In this document: positions 9,898 through 21,476 of the stretch, in pieces
Position numbering within the stretch: position 1 is the first letter of the stretch
Layout: each line of letters opens with the position of its first letter
Source of the DNA: Cylindrodendrum hubeiense
Taxonomy: Eukaryota; Ascomycota; Sordariomycetes; Hypocreales; Nectriaceae
Reading direction: 5' to 3'
Assembly: GCA_014621425.1 (NCBI GenBank)
Contig: JAANBB010000365.1
Coordinates: 1 to 41,323, forward strand
Length of the DNA stretch: 41,323 nucleotides
The notes under the pieces: model-generated
The model's database searches: none
Told to the model about the DNA's origin: nothing
Seen by the model: only the letters and a program-made list of their open reading frames with translations
Position numbers and translations under genes: made by a program

Positions 9898-11840
9898 GGC
9901 TTTGGGTCGTTTGAAGAAGTTGGGTCCTGGTTTGAGGGCCCTGGTTTGATTTATGAGCTGAGTTGCCTGGTCCAGTCCGGTGAAACGGTCGATGGGTGGG
10001 CGATGATAGTTGTTGTCTGCCGCGTGGTGACGATCGTCGTTAAGGGTGGAGAAGGGCAGCTGGACAATCTCTAGTCGAAACTAAGAAGGCGACGGCGTGT
10101 ATGGGGTGATATAGGATGAGAGATGGGAGATTGGTCTATGTGGTCATTTTTGGGGTCTAGCTCGCTCAATAGCAAACGGACGAGAGAGCGAGGACTGGTG
10201 GGGGGAGGTGGGAGAAAGGAGAGGTGAGACGAAGAGAGATGAGAGACCAGATGACAGATGACCAAACCAGGCTGATGGATACGCAATTGGCAATGGATAA
10301 GTGCAATTCAACTCAGCTCAGCTCAGAGCGGAGAGACAAGGACATGGCATGCGTGATGAGAAAAAGGAAGCCGAGGAACGGGACGGGGGCGAGGCGGCGA
10401 GCGGGTTTTACAGCACAACGAGGGCCACGGACAGCCAGGCAGGTGTCAGACAGTTGGTCAGACGAACAGCCAGACCGACAGAGACGAGCGAGAGCAGAGG
10501 AAGAGAGGCAGCTAGCTGGGCGCCACGGCCGACGACTATTGGGAGAGATCGTCGTTGCTGTTCGAGACGCCCAATCACCCACGAGACGTAGAGCCACCCA
10601 CGTTGTTTCCAGCCGTCGCCCGCCAGCCAAACGACGCCCTCAGCGGCCGCGAGCTCTGGGCCCTCGGATTCGGAGACACTATTGCAAAGCCCACGCGCCG
10701 CGTCTTGCCCCGTCTCCCCCGTCCTGTCCGTCGTCGCCTCGTCCCCAGGGAACGGCGCGCCGAGGCGAGAGAGCGTGCGGCTGCGGAGCGAGAGCTTCCC
10801 GGGAAAAGAAATAGGCTCAGCCTCACCGGCGCGCACCTCATCAAGCCCGGTGCGACAGTGCACGAATGGGCACCATCAAAGCGGCCAACCGCTGCACCGC
10901 ACCGCAGCCAAGCCAGCTGGCCCAGCGCCAAAAGGGACAATCCCCGCCGGGGCCCCTGGCCGCCCGAGCCCGGATCGCCCCCAGCGAGTCCGCAGCGGGC
11001 GTGCGGCCTGGGAGCGTCAATCGTCCCAGTCTGTGCCCGAAAAGAAAGGGCTGAATGGGTGGCCGCGCCTCTGATTTGAGAGAGGGGAAACCCACGCCTA
11101 GCGTTGCAGCTTGCCGCTAATAGTGCCATGCCATGGCGGTCGCCGCGCCCGGGTGATTGGCCGCCTGGTGCAGCTTGGTGCAGCTAGGTGCAGCCTGTAT
11201 GTGTGTCTCTTGTGCAACGCCGGTGGTGGAGGCTGTGGTCGCGGGTTACGGGAGGCGGCAGAGAGGTGCTGAGTGCCAGGAAGAGGGGATTGCGAAAATA
11301 AGCAACGCAGACGATGAGCCTCGAGGCTTGACGGGCGCTGTCTGTGCAGACACGAGGTGGCCAGACCAGGAAACAGAGTTGCTTGATACCAGGCTTGAAG
11401 TCGCGGCCGGTTGAACCCGTTAGCCCGCCCGTCTATTCAATAGTCAATGACGGAATAATGATCACGAGTTGTGAAGATCGGCAACTGGACAAAGACACGG
11501 CAACTTACTCGCTCGCCCTGCATAACCCATAACCCTAACCCTGGGAAACCTTGTCGTCCATCGCCCAGGGCCTCGCTTTCAGCCTCAAGTCCTCAACTAC
11601 CGGTCCAGACTCTCAACTCCACAGTCGCCAACCGCTGCTTTTTTGGACGCGCAGCCTCTGTCTCGTAACTCACGCCCAAGAACCACTCCCAAGAACCACG
11701 CCGTTAGAACCATGACACCTCAAAAGGCGGGGCTGGCTGAAAATAACCAAGCCCACGTTGCATCCAACCTGGACATGGCTGAAGTTTGTCATATTCCTCA
11801 TCTAATGTTCATACATGTAGGACCTTGCCTGGGGCCCTTT
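9898..11840. other. GC-rich intergenic region without recognised gene
   Basis: This 1.9 kb holds the promoter of the membrane-protein gene and the 3' flank of the ABC transporter gene. From about 10350 to 11080 both strands are open in several frames at once; the predicted products are Arg/Pro/Ala-rich without domain character, as expected of GC-rich noncoding DNA. A short CTCAG repeat lies near 10311-10326 and a telomere-like tract near 11524. Confidence 0.6.
11524..11542. repeat. Short telomere-like tract
   Basis: The tract reads AACCCATAACCCTAACCCT, that is, two good copies and one variant copy of the CCCTAA telomere unit used by most filamentous fungi. It is far too short to be a telomere. 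It could be a telobox-type promoter element or chance. Confidence 0.5.
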
Positions 11841-14468
11841 CTATTGCTGACCCATCACTCCGCTGTCCGCCTCCACCATCTCCGCTGAATCGCCCAAAGA
11901 CTCCGGTGCCGCGAGCTCTTCGCCTTGTTCCGTCCACACCGCCGCCAGCTCCACCTCGATCTCATCTCGCCGCCTCTTCCACTCGTCTACTTGCGCCAAC
12001 CGTTCCCGGAGGTCGTGCAGTTCCTTCTCCACCTGCATCTTCTCCCGCTCTGTTCCGATACGCTCAAACTCCCATTCGTCTGCACGCTCCCCCATGCCGA
12101 GAATGAGGTTGAAAGTGTGGTATTTTTTGAGTGAGGCACGTGTCGAAATTGTGATGAGAGCTTCATCGTGTTAGTTGCCATATTCAACGTCCATCTTCGG
12201 CGAGTGGGGGTTTCGGTGGACTTACTAATACCCTTCTCTTTACAAGTCTCATAGAGCAGTCCTTCGACGTCGCTGGACACTGCACTCGTACCCTCGTCAA
12301 TGATGGCGTACTGTGGCTCGTGGTACAGCAGGCGGGCAAACCCCATTCTCTGCTTCTCACCACCGCTCAGGACATCCTTCCACTCTTTCCGAGTATCCCA
12401 TCCGCCCTCGCGATCGGGGAGATAGCCAAGTCGGGCCTCATCCAAAATCCTCTTCAGGTCATCCTCAGACTTGCGCTTCTCTCTCATATCCACATGGCTG
12501 TCCGGGTAGATGACCTGGTCACGCAACGTGCCAGGGCTCAGGTACGGCCGCTGCGGGAGGCACATGATGCCATCTTGCCCGATATCCTTGGGTCGACTCA
12601 CCAATCCTCGGTACACGGGCCACAGCCCAGCAAGGATCCTGGATATGGCCGTCTTCCCCACACCGTTGGGTCCGGATATCTAGCAGCGGTCAGCCTGGAA
12701 ACGCATGATTTTTCAACTTCAACTTACCAACAAATGTTCGCCACTCCTGACAACGATTGACAGCGATTCGACGAGCTCTTCGCCACCCTGCGGCCAAAGG
12801 CTGGGTGCTACAACTGGCACATGCTCGAACCGGACTCCATCGAATCCTTTCTGAATCGTACCTTGGACATCTGAAAGTGAGTACAGCTCGTTCTGGCCAG
12901 TTCTCAGCTGGTAGGCATCAGCGTGCACCCGGTGGAGCGTTGAAATGAGTGTGTACACCCGGCTGGTATATCCTGCCAACTCTGCCAAGTCCTTGATTGA
13001 GTACATCATACGACCGCCAGCGTCGGCGAGGGAGAGCATAAGTCGCTTGTTTGTGATGAAATCCTTCATGCGATTTCGTTCCCGTCCTCCCCGGATGCCA
13101 CTCTCGGCCATCTCTGCGGCACCACCCATGCCACCCCATGCCGGCAAGAAGACGGGGAGCGACGACAACAGATACCCGTAGGCGCTCCAGCTGTACTTGA
13201 GGATGAAGTCTTCGAGGATATTGTATCGGATCTTGAGCATGTAGATACCCTCCATCCACGTCTTTAATGACTTGAATTCTCTGTTTAAGAACGTCTTCTC
13301 CATTTCGGCTCCGCCATAGAATGCAACTTCTTCGGCATTGGCGATTAGGCGAGCGTGAAGACTCCGGAAGTCGCCCTCTTTCCGGCCTTCTACTGCTTTC
13401 AATTTCCCAAATGGTGGAGACAGTCGACGGAGGATGCTGGCAGTCAAGAAGTAGTTACTCATGAGACCGGTAATTGCCAAGGGCCCGAGTGATCGATATA
13501 GCTGGTAGTTGAAGACACACAAGTCTACAAACGGCTTGCCGAGTGACGAGTAAATGTTTGCTGCTGAGGAACAGAACAAAGTCAAATCCTGAGTAATGAA
13601 TTGGTCTGCACCTTGGCCGACACCTCCATCCATATTTGAGAGTTTGTAGTAGTTGAGGTTGTCGTTGAGATACAGGTCATGAATGTACCGGGTGAGTCGG
13701 GTTCTGAAGGCGATGGAGACCTTAGACTCGAGATACTTGATCATAGCATTGGTGTATGAGGCGAACCCACCAAGACCACACCACTAAATTTTGTGAGCAA
13801 CGTTATCGGGCAAGTTTGAAGGCGAGGTGAAATCTTACCTTAACAAGTCCTAACAGGAACTGTTTCCCGTTGCCAGCAACGAGATCTCGGACAATCGCAC
13901 CATCCAGGCGAGCAACCACCAGGGACAGATACGTTCGCAGCATCAGGAAGACAGCGTGACTTAGGAGCAACCCGGCTTCCTTGCTCGACCACCTAGGAAT
14001 CATGATGCTCATTAAGCTCAGGAATTGGTGTAGGAACGCAAGGTTCAATCCGGGCTTCGTCTGAGCAGAGGGGACCGTCCCATCGCGAAGGCCAGAAACA
14101 CGCGGAGGGTTGAGGAAGAGACGGCGATGCGCATCAAATGTAAGCGGCTTGGTAGGCCTGATGACGACCTTGGATGTGCTGTCCTTGTAAGGAACGTAGA
14201 TGGTGCGCGAGCCGTCCTTGTTGTGCAGGTACGAGTTCGTGCGGAGGAGCTTGCGGCCTTGTTCCCGCTCCTCTCGTCGGTTCTTCCACCATCGTCGCCC
14301 GCCTTCTGCGCCGAGGATAATGGAAGTGGCCAGCGCCAGCGTTGCGAGGATTCGGGTTGTGCGGGAAGTGCCTCGCAGCTTGGACTTGATGCGACCGGAC
14401 CATTTGTCAATGAAGGCCGCCAGCAACTCCTCTGCGGCCGTGAGCCGCAGAGTCGATTGCGCAGCCAT
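11841..14468 (-). CDS. Peroxisomal ABC half-transporter, ABCD/ALDP subfamily (Pxa-type fatty acyl-CoA importer)
   Basis: Four exons (14468-13839, 13783-12728, 12679-12226, 12160-11841) give 819 aa. The N-terminal half is the transmembrane domain and carries the ABCD EAA-like motif around NAEEVAFYGGAEME. The nucleotide-binding domain shows Walker A GPNGVGKT (565-572), signature LSGGEKQ (666-672), Walker B AIIDE (about 687-691) and the D-loop. The intron between HLL and ISGPNG sits at a conserved spot just before Walker A. The C-terminus is a Glu/Arg-rich coiled coil. This family works as a dimer (Pxa1-Pxa2 in yeast) importing long-chain acyl-CoA into peroxisomes for beta-oxidation. I cannot decide between the two paralogues. 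The switch-loop His, normally in SITHR, is Thr here (TISTR). Confidence 0.93.
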
Positions 14469-17400
14469 GGATGAGATCCGGGGACCCGGGGACGACGCTG
14501 GAGTCTTGATAGAGGTAGCTCGTTAACGGAGCTTCCCCACACCAGGACGACCAACTCTCAGCGAGTGTCACAAAGGCCACTTCCCCATGGGGCGAGGGTT
14601 TGGCTGGGGGGCTTGGACGAGAATGGAATCGCAGATTTAAGCAGAATATAACCAGATTGCCGTAGATGCGGATACAAGTGTGAATGTGCGAGCCGACGGA
14701 TACGGATTGTAGAGCGTGGACGTGGGCGTGGATGTGGTGGCTTCAATGGGGCTGCGCATGTGGTTGGGAAGGAGGCATCATAGCATGTGAAGGCGGCTTC
14801 CGAGGCACGCGCACATGCGACTGTCGCTGGAAACCACGGCTACCGGTACTACTGCAACTGCGACCGCGTCTGACGAAAGCGGCGAAGAGTGGCGGCCAGC
14901 TCGGGAATGACGCCACGAGGCTCTCCAGCAAGGCTAGTCACATGATGGGCCCCACCAGGGAGCAGCACAAAAGCCTGGGGAAAACATGGGGGAGCTGGAT
15001 TGATGAGGGGAGAGCTATTATGTACCTACCTAGGTAGGGGTGAATGCTACTCAGGCATGGACTGAGCAGGCCACGCATATTGGGGGATGCTGGTTGGTTG
15101 GGACTGTGGCAAATCTCTCGCTAACCGAAGGTGGAAGTTTGCCTCGGAAAGAGTCTGCATCCTCTTTACACCTACCCTACAGCGTGTGACCAACCCGGAG
15201 AAGATGACAATACCTACAGACTGGAACCTTTCTGGACCATATGTTGCTGGTAATGGGTTGCTGGTAGGCACTGTACAGTTTGTATTTGTTGTTTTCCCCG
15301 TTCCACAAAAAACATTGTCGTTCGTGTCAGTGTTTGTTCCATCGCTCTCAATTATCCAATCCTTTTTCGCACACGTTTCCCATGACTTGGGACAGCGGGG
15401 ACGGCCCGGTTTGGGCCCCGTTAAGAAACAAGGAACACGCGGATCAGTGAGATGTGATGACTAGCCAAACTTGTTTTCCACATTCTAGACGGCTCTCGGA
15501 TTCATCGGATAGTGACGTGAGGCTCTGCTTTTTCATGTCGCAGACACAGACACGCCGCACCTGTCGCCAAAGCACGTATCCACTCAACCCGATGCCACTC
15601 TACTGCGCAGTAGACGAATGGATGGGCTGTTTGTCCCGGGCGGTCTGCGTGTCAATCAATCACGGGCGTCGTACCCCAAAGCGCACAGGCATGGGGGTAC
15701 AGAATCCCGATGTCTTGACGGGCCCTGGTCTGTGCCAGTTCACACGTACAGGTCGGCTCTGCAGCGACGGAAACTAGCTCTGTGCCAGCTTGACCAGCGT
15801 CTTCATGGATGGCATTGTGCACTGAGAGTCCAGGTCGCCGGGACCCATCACTAATCCGGCGAATCCACCGACTTGCACTTTGTCAGCCACGTCGATCGCA
15901 AGTGCGCAGCTCTTAGATCGGGACGCTGGTGAATCTCTCGCCCGTTGGTCCACGCCCGGGGTTTAGGCAAGCCAGGTCCTTGTTGCAGGCCAGGGACCGG
16001 CGGTCTCTCGATGCGTCGCAGCCAATACCGAGCTGCTAAGGCGGGCGATGGAATAAGACGGTGCGAGAGGGTGTGAGTGAGGGTGGTCTCAAAGCCGGTC
16101 ACAGCGGGTATGTAGGTCCCTCGACTGGTCCGTTGAGCGGGCCACGCACCGACGGGGGCAATCACGGTTCCGGGCGCCAACACGGCCAATCAATTGGCCT
16201 CCACAGCGGCATCTCGTCTCGGGCTGGCATGGTAGGGGACCACCGAGGTGTGCTTTTTCGGGGGTCTGGCTATGGGGAATTCGGCCGCCGCCATGCAATG
16301 CATTGCCAACGGCCCCAGGTCCCCCAGGTCCCGGGTGCCTCTAGGTCTTTGGTCTCCGGCCAGCCGTGCAGATCTCACCCGCCCGTCCACGGTCTTGCCA
16401 CTGCAGGGCTTGACAGGTGGGAGAGAGTTTGAGGGTGGTCGGCCTAAGGCCCAAGTACCTGACCACCAGCGCTGAGTGTGTGTAGCGGCTGCGACGCTAC
16501 CCATTGGGAGCGAGGAGCAAGAGTTCCCGTATATGAGCATGTGCGAATGTGGCAACGAGTGGCCACAAGGTATTGTCGGGCTGCCGCCCAAGTCGATTAC
16601 TCCTTTCTCCCATCGCTCCCGCGTCCCACTAGCGAAAGCCGTCTCCGCCAGCATCACATATAATCCATACCCAGGCTCGACAATCTCATTTAGTCGGTGC
16701 CAGATTGGGACTCGCTCGAGGAGAAACGGCGAGGGGTCGAGGGGAAATGGGCACTGGCAACAAACCTAGCCGGGCCTTGGCTAGGTAGGTATTGAACGCG
16801 ACTCGTTGCTGCAGAGCACAGGTACCGCGAGGCTTGAGCTTCCACTCTCCCCCTTCCCACCTTCCACAGGCCCGACCAGGGATGCAAAGGCGCCGCACCG
16901 GCCATGGGCCGCCGTGGCCCGCTGTGAGCAGCCATGGGAGCAGCCATGGGAGGGTGTTAAGATGAGCTTGGCGGGCACCATCATTAGCGGAGATGACAGA
17001 CATAGGACGCTTACTGTGCTATCGTGGCGCGTGTTAGGCAAGAGGGGCCGTCACTGTGATGAGTCTCATTACAGCAGGGGAACGACATGTGCGAGAAACA
17101 CCCCCAGGCACTGTACGTGATAGCCACCTATTGAACTTGTACGTTCCCGGCGGGCTAATCTCAGGACGAACTCCACTCACACCTCTCCTCCCAGGCCCTT
17201 CTCCCATCCACCCCAGTCGAGCCCCGTCGAGCCCAGTCCTCGCAAGCCCAGCGTCCAGCGTCCAGCAGCCACTGTCCAGCCTTTCAGCGTCCCCTGCTCG
17301 CACCGGGTCATCCCCGTCCCAGCGCCAGCCAGAAGGCCTAATCCACGTTTAAAGGCAATCATTTCGCTTGCGCCGCCAACTACTCTGAGCCTCCGATCCG

Positions 17401-18100
17401 CTCTGTCTCTTGCTTCCGTCTTCCGTCTCCCGTCTCCCGTCCCTCCTCCTCCTCACCGAGCTCCATCCCGACCGACGCGATCCCCGTTCCAAACTCCCGT
17501 TTGCGGTAGTCCCTCGACGAGTTCTTCGACGAGTCACTCGTTCGTTCTCCGGTGCCCTTTGTGCTGCGAGCCGTCCGTTCTCTCACTCTCACTCTCTCGC
17601 ATCTCCTGCGCTTCGCCCAACCACCTCTGCATCGACCCAACAGCGCTGCAATTCCGGACGACGAATCTCCCCGACTCCATCCAAATTTTGTCACCAGCCT
17701 CACAACACTTGTCCGACTGCTTCGTCCCCGACCGCGCCACGGGCCTCCGGAGGCCGACATCGAAATTGTTAGAGGGCTGAGCATTTGGGCCAGTTTTTGA
17801 GGGCTTGGTTACCGACGTGAGTGACGCTCATTCTCGCGCGACGCAGGTGCTTCTGGGGCGATTTCTGGTCATCATCACATTTTCTCCGGGGACGCGGGAA
17901 TAGCCAACAGACGCTCTATCTGCGTTTAATTCTCTTCAGAATTGCGTTGGACTGTTCTCTCCCCTGGCTGAATGTGGTGGCTGTCTTGAAAACGCGCTCC
18001 AGACTGGCATTAACGCCCAGTTTCGCACCCTTGGCGATCGAGCCAGGGATCAATCTCCTACACCGACAGCCGCTGACCAGGTTCTAGAGCAATAGCAATC
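14469..18100. other. 3.6 kb intergenic region without recognised gene
   Basis: This gap lies between two divergently oriented starts (ABC transporter and PSR-type phosphatase). ORFs up to 125 codons occur but lack domain or codon-bias character and overlap each other on both strands. From about 17370 to 17780 the plus strand is a CT-rich tract typical of a fungal core promoter or leader. A GTGAGT at 17817 and a CTGAC-containing acceptor region near 18075-18096 could mark a 5' UTR intron of the phosphatase gene; this is only a suggestion. A 14-bp palindrome is at 15025. Confidence 0.5.
15025..15038. repeat. Perfect 14-bp palindrome CCTACCTAGGTAGG
   Basis: CCTACCTAGGTAGG equals its own reverse complement. 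Half-site relatives (CTAGGTAGG) appear near 16782-16789. It could be a binding site for a dimeric regulator, or a commonly repeated intergenic motif. Confidence 0.6.
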
Positions 18101-19691
18101 ATGTCCGACAAGCCCCAGCCTGTCAACCAGACGGACGAAATCCAACCCCAGAATCCTCCAGCCGATTCTGAGATGGCCAAGGAGAAGGATCTTTTGTCGC
18201 CAGAGGATGGAACCAACGCCAAGAAGGGTGGTCTTCTTTCAGTTCCCTCCAGATCGTCATCGCAAAGGAACCAATCGTCACCGACATCGACGGGGTTGAG
18301 TGGGGCTACCGTCAGCGACTCGCGGAACAGCATCGGCAGTCGATCGAAAGACTCCAAAGGCAGCTTCCGGGGAAGACGACGAAACGGCAGCACCTCCAGC
18401 AACAGAACGGGCGGAGACACCGAACCCACAAACACCCCCGTCAACTCTCAGCCAACATCCCCAGTTACCCCTCCACAGAAGAAAAAGAAGAAGAGCGGTG
18501 GCCTGCTCGCATTCCTTGGATGCTGCGTCACACCCGATAGCCCCAATACCGTCGACGGAAACGACGAAAACGTGCACAAGCTCGACAAATTACCCCAGCG
18601 ACCAGCGACCGCAAAGTCGCGGACCCAAACTCCCCAGGAGCAGCCCAAGACGGCGACGGAGAAAGACCCTCAACAGCCCCCGACGACGCAAGAGTCCAAG
18701 GACGCGCCCATCTCATCTGGCACCACCGACAACGAAATTACCGTTGCGGAGCGAGATAGGGAGTCGAAGCAGTCCATCCCTCCCGCAGTCACGGTTGAGC
18801 CCCCCCAGTCGCCTCCCGCAACGGAGCATCAGGACGAAGGAAAGCAGGCGAAGCCCGCCGAAACCAGTGACGTTGATATGCGAGATGTTCCTGCAGCTGA
18901 AGCGGAAGAGGCGCCTGCCGCCGCCGACGAGCCAACCCAGACGATTCCCCCTCCGCCTCCTGGCCCTGGGCCCGCTCCCGTACTGCCTGTTTCCTTCGCC
19001 GAGGCCGGCCCTTCGGCACCCCCGCCTGTAAAGTGGCTGTTGCCTCCCATTGCGCCGGAGCATAAGGGAAGAAAGTGCCTAGTCCTGGATTTGGACGAGA
19101 CTCTGGTTCACAGTTCATTCAAGGTATGTCCCTCACATACAGCATGATGCGCGACATGCGCTAATTAATTTACTAGATCCTCCACCAGGCGGATTTCACC
19201 ATCCCCGTTGAGATTGAGGGCAACTACCACAACGTCTATGTCATCAAGCGACCTGGCGTGGATGAGTTCATGAAGAGGGTTGGAGAGCTATACGAAGTGG
19301 TTGTCTTTACAGCGTCTGTCTCTAAGGTGAGTCTTACTAATGCGCCGGATGTCAGAGGCACCAACTAACCGGATTATAGTATGGCGACCCTCTACTGGAT
19401 CAGCTTGATATCCACAAAGTTGTCCATCACCGATTATTCCGAGAGAGCTGTTACAACCACCAGGGAAATTACGTCAAGGATCTCTCCCAAGTTGGACGAG
19501 ACCTTAAGGACACCATTATTATTGACAACTCCCCCACCTCATACATCTTCCATCCTCAACACGCCGTTCCTATCAGCAGTTGGTTCTCTGATGCTCACGA
19601 CAACGAGCTATTAGATTTGATACCTGTTCTTGAAGACTTGGCTGGGCCCAACGTGGCCGATGTCAGCCTTGTCCTCGACGTCACTCTTTGA
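18101..19691 (+). CDS. psr1: PSR1/PSR2-type phosphatase with FCP1/SCP (HAD) domain
   Basis: Exons 18101-19123, 19177-19326 and 19380-19691 give 494 aa. The C-terminal ~165 residues are a complete FCP1-homology domain: the DxDxT motif [11 protein letters not shown] (Asp330, Asp332), the VVVFTAS segment and the IIIDNSP motif. The first ~320 residues are low-complexity (Ser, Pro, Glu, Lys). Yeast Psr1/Psr2 sit at the plasma membrane and act in sodium and general stress signalling with Whi2. Yeast Psr proteins carry N-terminal acylation signals; here a run of five Lys (127-131) followed by [10 protein letters not shown] (Cys141-Cys142) could play that role internally. The domain call is firm; the symbol follows the usual fungal name for this architecture. 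Confidence 0.9.
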
Positions 19692-20804
19692 GATACCATT
19701 GTTCTTCCCTTTACTACTACTACTACTTCTTCTCTTTGTCACCCCCCTTTCTTACGATTCACAACACACCTCGATCTGCAGGATTGCCATCATAGCGGAA
19801 GGCGTTTGGTTGAGAGCTTTCGTTTCCTGGTGTAGATGTACTACTGTCCTAATCTTACATAATTGGGCCTTGGTGGGAGGAACCGGTCCTCTACAAGCAG
19901 CTCAAACTCGCACTCAGCATGAGATTTCAAAGGATCCTCGCCCTGCACAGAGACCTTTCGGAGAAGGCATTGCCATCACATTCCACGGATTCGGAGCAAA
20001 AAGATGGAAACAAAAAAGCATGGGACGGCTACTGGAGGGGGCACGGGTTTGTTTTCCCATGGGATGGATATGTTGTTGGGGATGGGAAGTTGTGCACGTT
20101 CTCTGGCAAACGAGAGAGAAGCGAATCCATCTTGGGAGAAGATTCTCTGAGCCGCTTTTGAGGCGCCGTCGTGTTTGGGGCTGGAAAGTGGGCGTCCCGT
20201 GTGGATGGCTCGTCTCTGAGGACGGGATATTGCGATTCCATTTGTCTCATGGTTTGCGTGTTGATTCTGCTTCTTTTTGCTCTTTTTGAATTTTACACCC
20301 TCATACATGACGGGTCTGCGAGCGGACTCTGGAGCGAGCAAGAGAGCGTTGTGTTGATGCATCAAAAAGATCAGCAGATGTGGAGGCTTACGCCGTCTCT
20401 GCTATACATAGTTCCTCAAATTGTAAAACCCCCTCCCAAAAATAATTGTTATATTAGTGCAGGTGATCATATGGCCAATACAGCCAATACTTAATTCGCT
20501 TTCTTTCCCCTTCGCTGTGACTCTGGAATACAGGTGGACGGACTTCCTAGCGAAAGGGGCAATGTGGAGGTGCTGTGGCCGTCAAAGCTTAGAAGGCGGA
20601 GAAATGTTTGGCCGGATGTCTCCTTTCTGTGAAGGTGGCCTCAACTCCCTCCCATTTGGGGGGCCATAATTTCGCCAACCAGCTCGCCATCTTCAATTCC
20701 ATCCAACATTGCATCCTCCCCTTCTCTTCGCGCCCATTCGACCTTGGAATCCTGCAGCGGTTCCCCGTCACCCTCATTTACAACAATCCTCGGTTTTCCT
20801 CATA
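19692..20804. other. Intergenic region, no gene recognised
   Basis: The first part is the 3' flank of the PSR-type gene. The part just before 20805 is the leader of the Sec61 beta gene, with CT-rich stretches. The ORF running 19630-20289 starts inside the phosphatase exon, lacks an ATG at its start and looks like a shadow. I see no other feature. Confidence 0.6.
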
Positions 20805-21476
20805 ATGGTACGCGCACTTCGTCACCGAATCCCCATTGCCGTCGAGCAATTGCACGTGGTCGCGACACACGACAGCTTAGCGTCGCAAACCACGGGGAGC
20901 TATTACAGCTGCGCTTTTGCTCGAACGACTTGGGACCATTCGCCATCACCTTTATGATACCGAATCGAATGAGCTAACGTGAAGCTTGCAGTCTTCTCCT
21001 CGCCCTTCCTCTCCCGATAACGCCGCCGCCAGCGGCGCCGCCATCGGCCGTCCTTCCTCTCCTTCCGCCCCTGGTGGTCCCCGTACTGCGATCCGACGAC
21101 GCGCCGCCGCCGACCAGAAGGAGAAGATTGCCAATGCCCGGCCAAGCAGCACCCGCGCCGCTGGCGCTGGCGGCTCCAGCAGCACCATGCTGCGTACGTC
21201 CCCCTGTTCCCAAGTCGAGCCTGGTCGCGTGTTATGACGCCCTGGCTCGTGATGGTCTGTTGGACGTGTTGCTAACCGAATACAGGACTCTACACCGACG
21301 AGTCCCCTGGCCTGAAGGTCGACCCCGTCGTTGTTCTTGTTCTGTCCCTGGTGTTCATCTTCAGCGTTGTTGCCCTGCACAGTATGTTTCACCATCCTTG
21401 CTACGTAACCCCTTCGCAGCAGCTACTAACTCGTGTTACAGTTATTGCCAAGCTCACCCGAAAGTTCTCGAGCTAA
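20805..21476 (+). CDS. sbh1: Sec61 translocon beta subunit (Sbh1-type)
   Basis: The coding region begins with an exon that holds only the ATG (20805-20807), followed by a 184-nt intron; the remaining exons are 20992-21193, 21286-21381 and 21442-21476, giving 111 aa. The N-terminal half is Ser/Pro/Ala-rich and cytosolic (MSSPRPSSPDNAA...). Then comes the family signature MLRLYTDESPGLKVDPVVVL and a C-terminal tail-anchor helix (VLSLVFIFSVVAL) ending in KFSS. Sec61 beta is a small subunit of the ER protein-conducting channel and is inserted post-translationally as a tail-anchored protein. All intron phases agree with the protein, so the model is well supported despite the 3-base first coding exon. 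Confidence 0.95.

Noticed and set aside
10555..11129. ORFs of 174 and 184 codons on opposite strands
   Set aside because: Both strands are open at once in GC-rich sequence; products are Arg/Pro/Ala-rich and look random.
15087..15464. 125-codon ORF in the 3.6 kb gap
   Set aside because: It has an ATG but no domain, no clear codon bias and no neighbouring splice continuation; evidence too weak to call.
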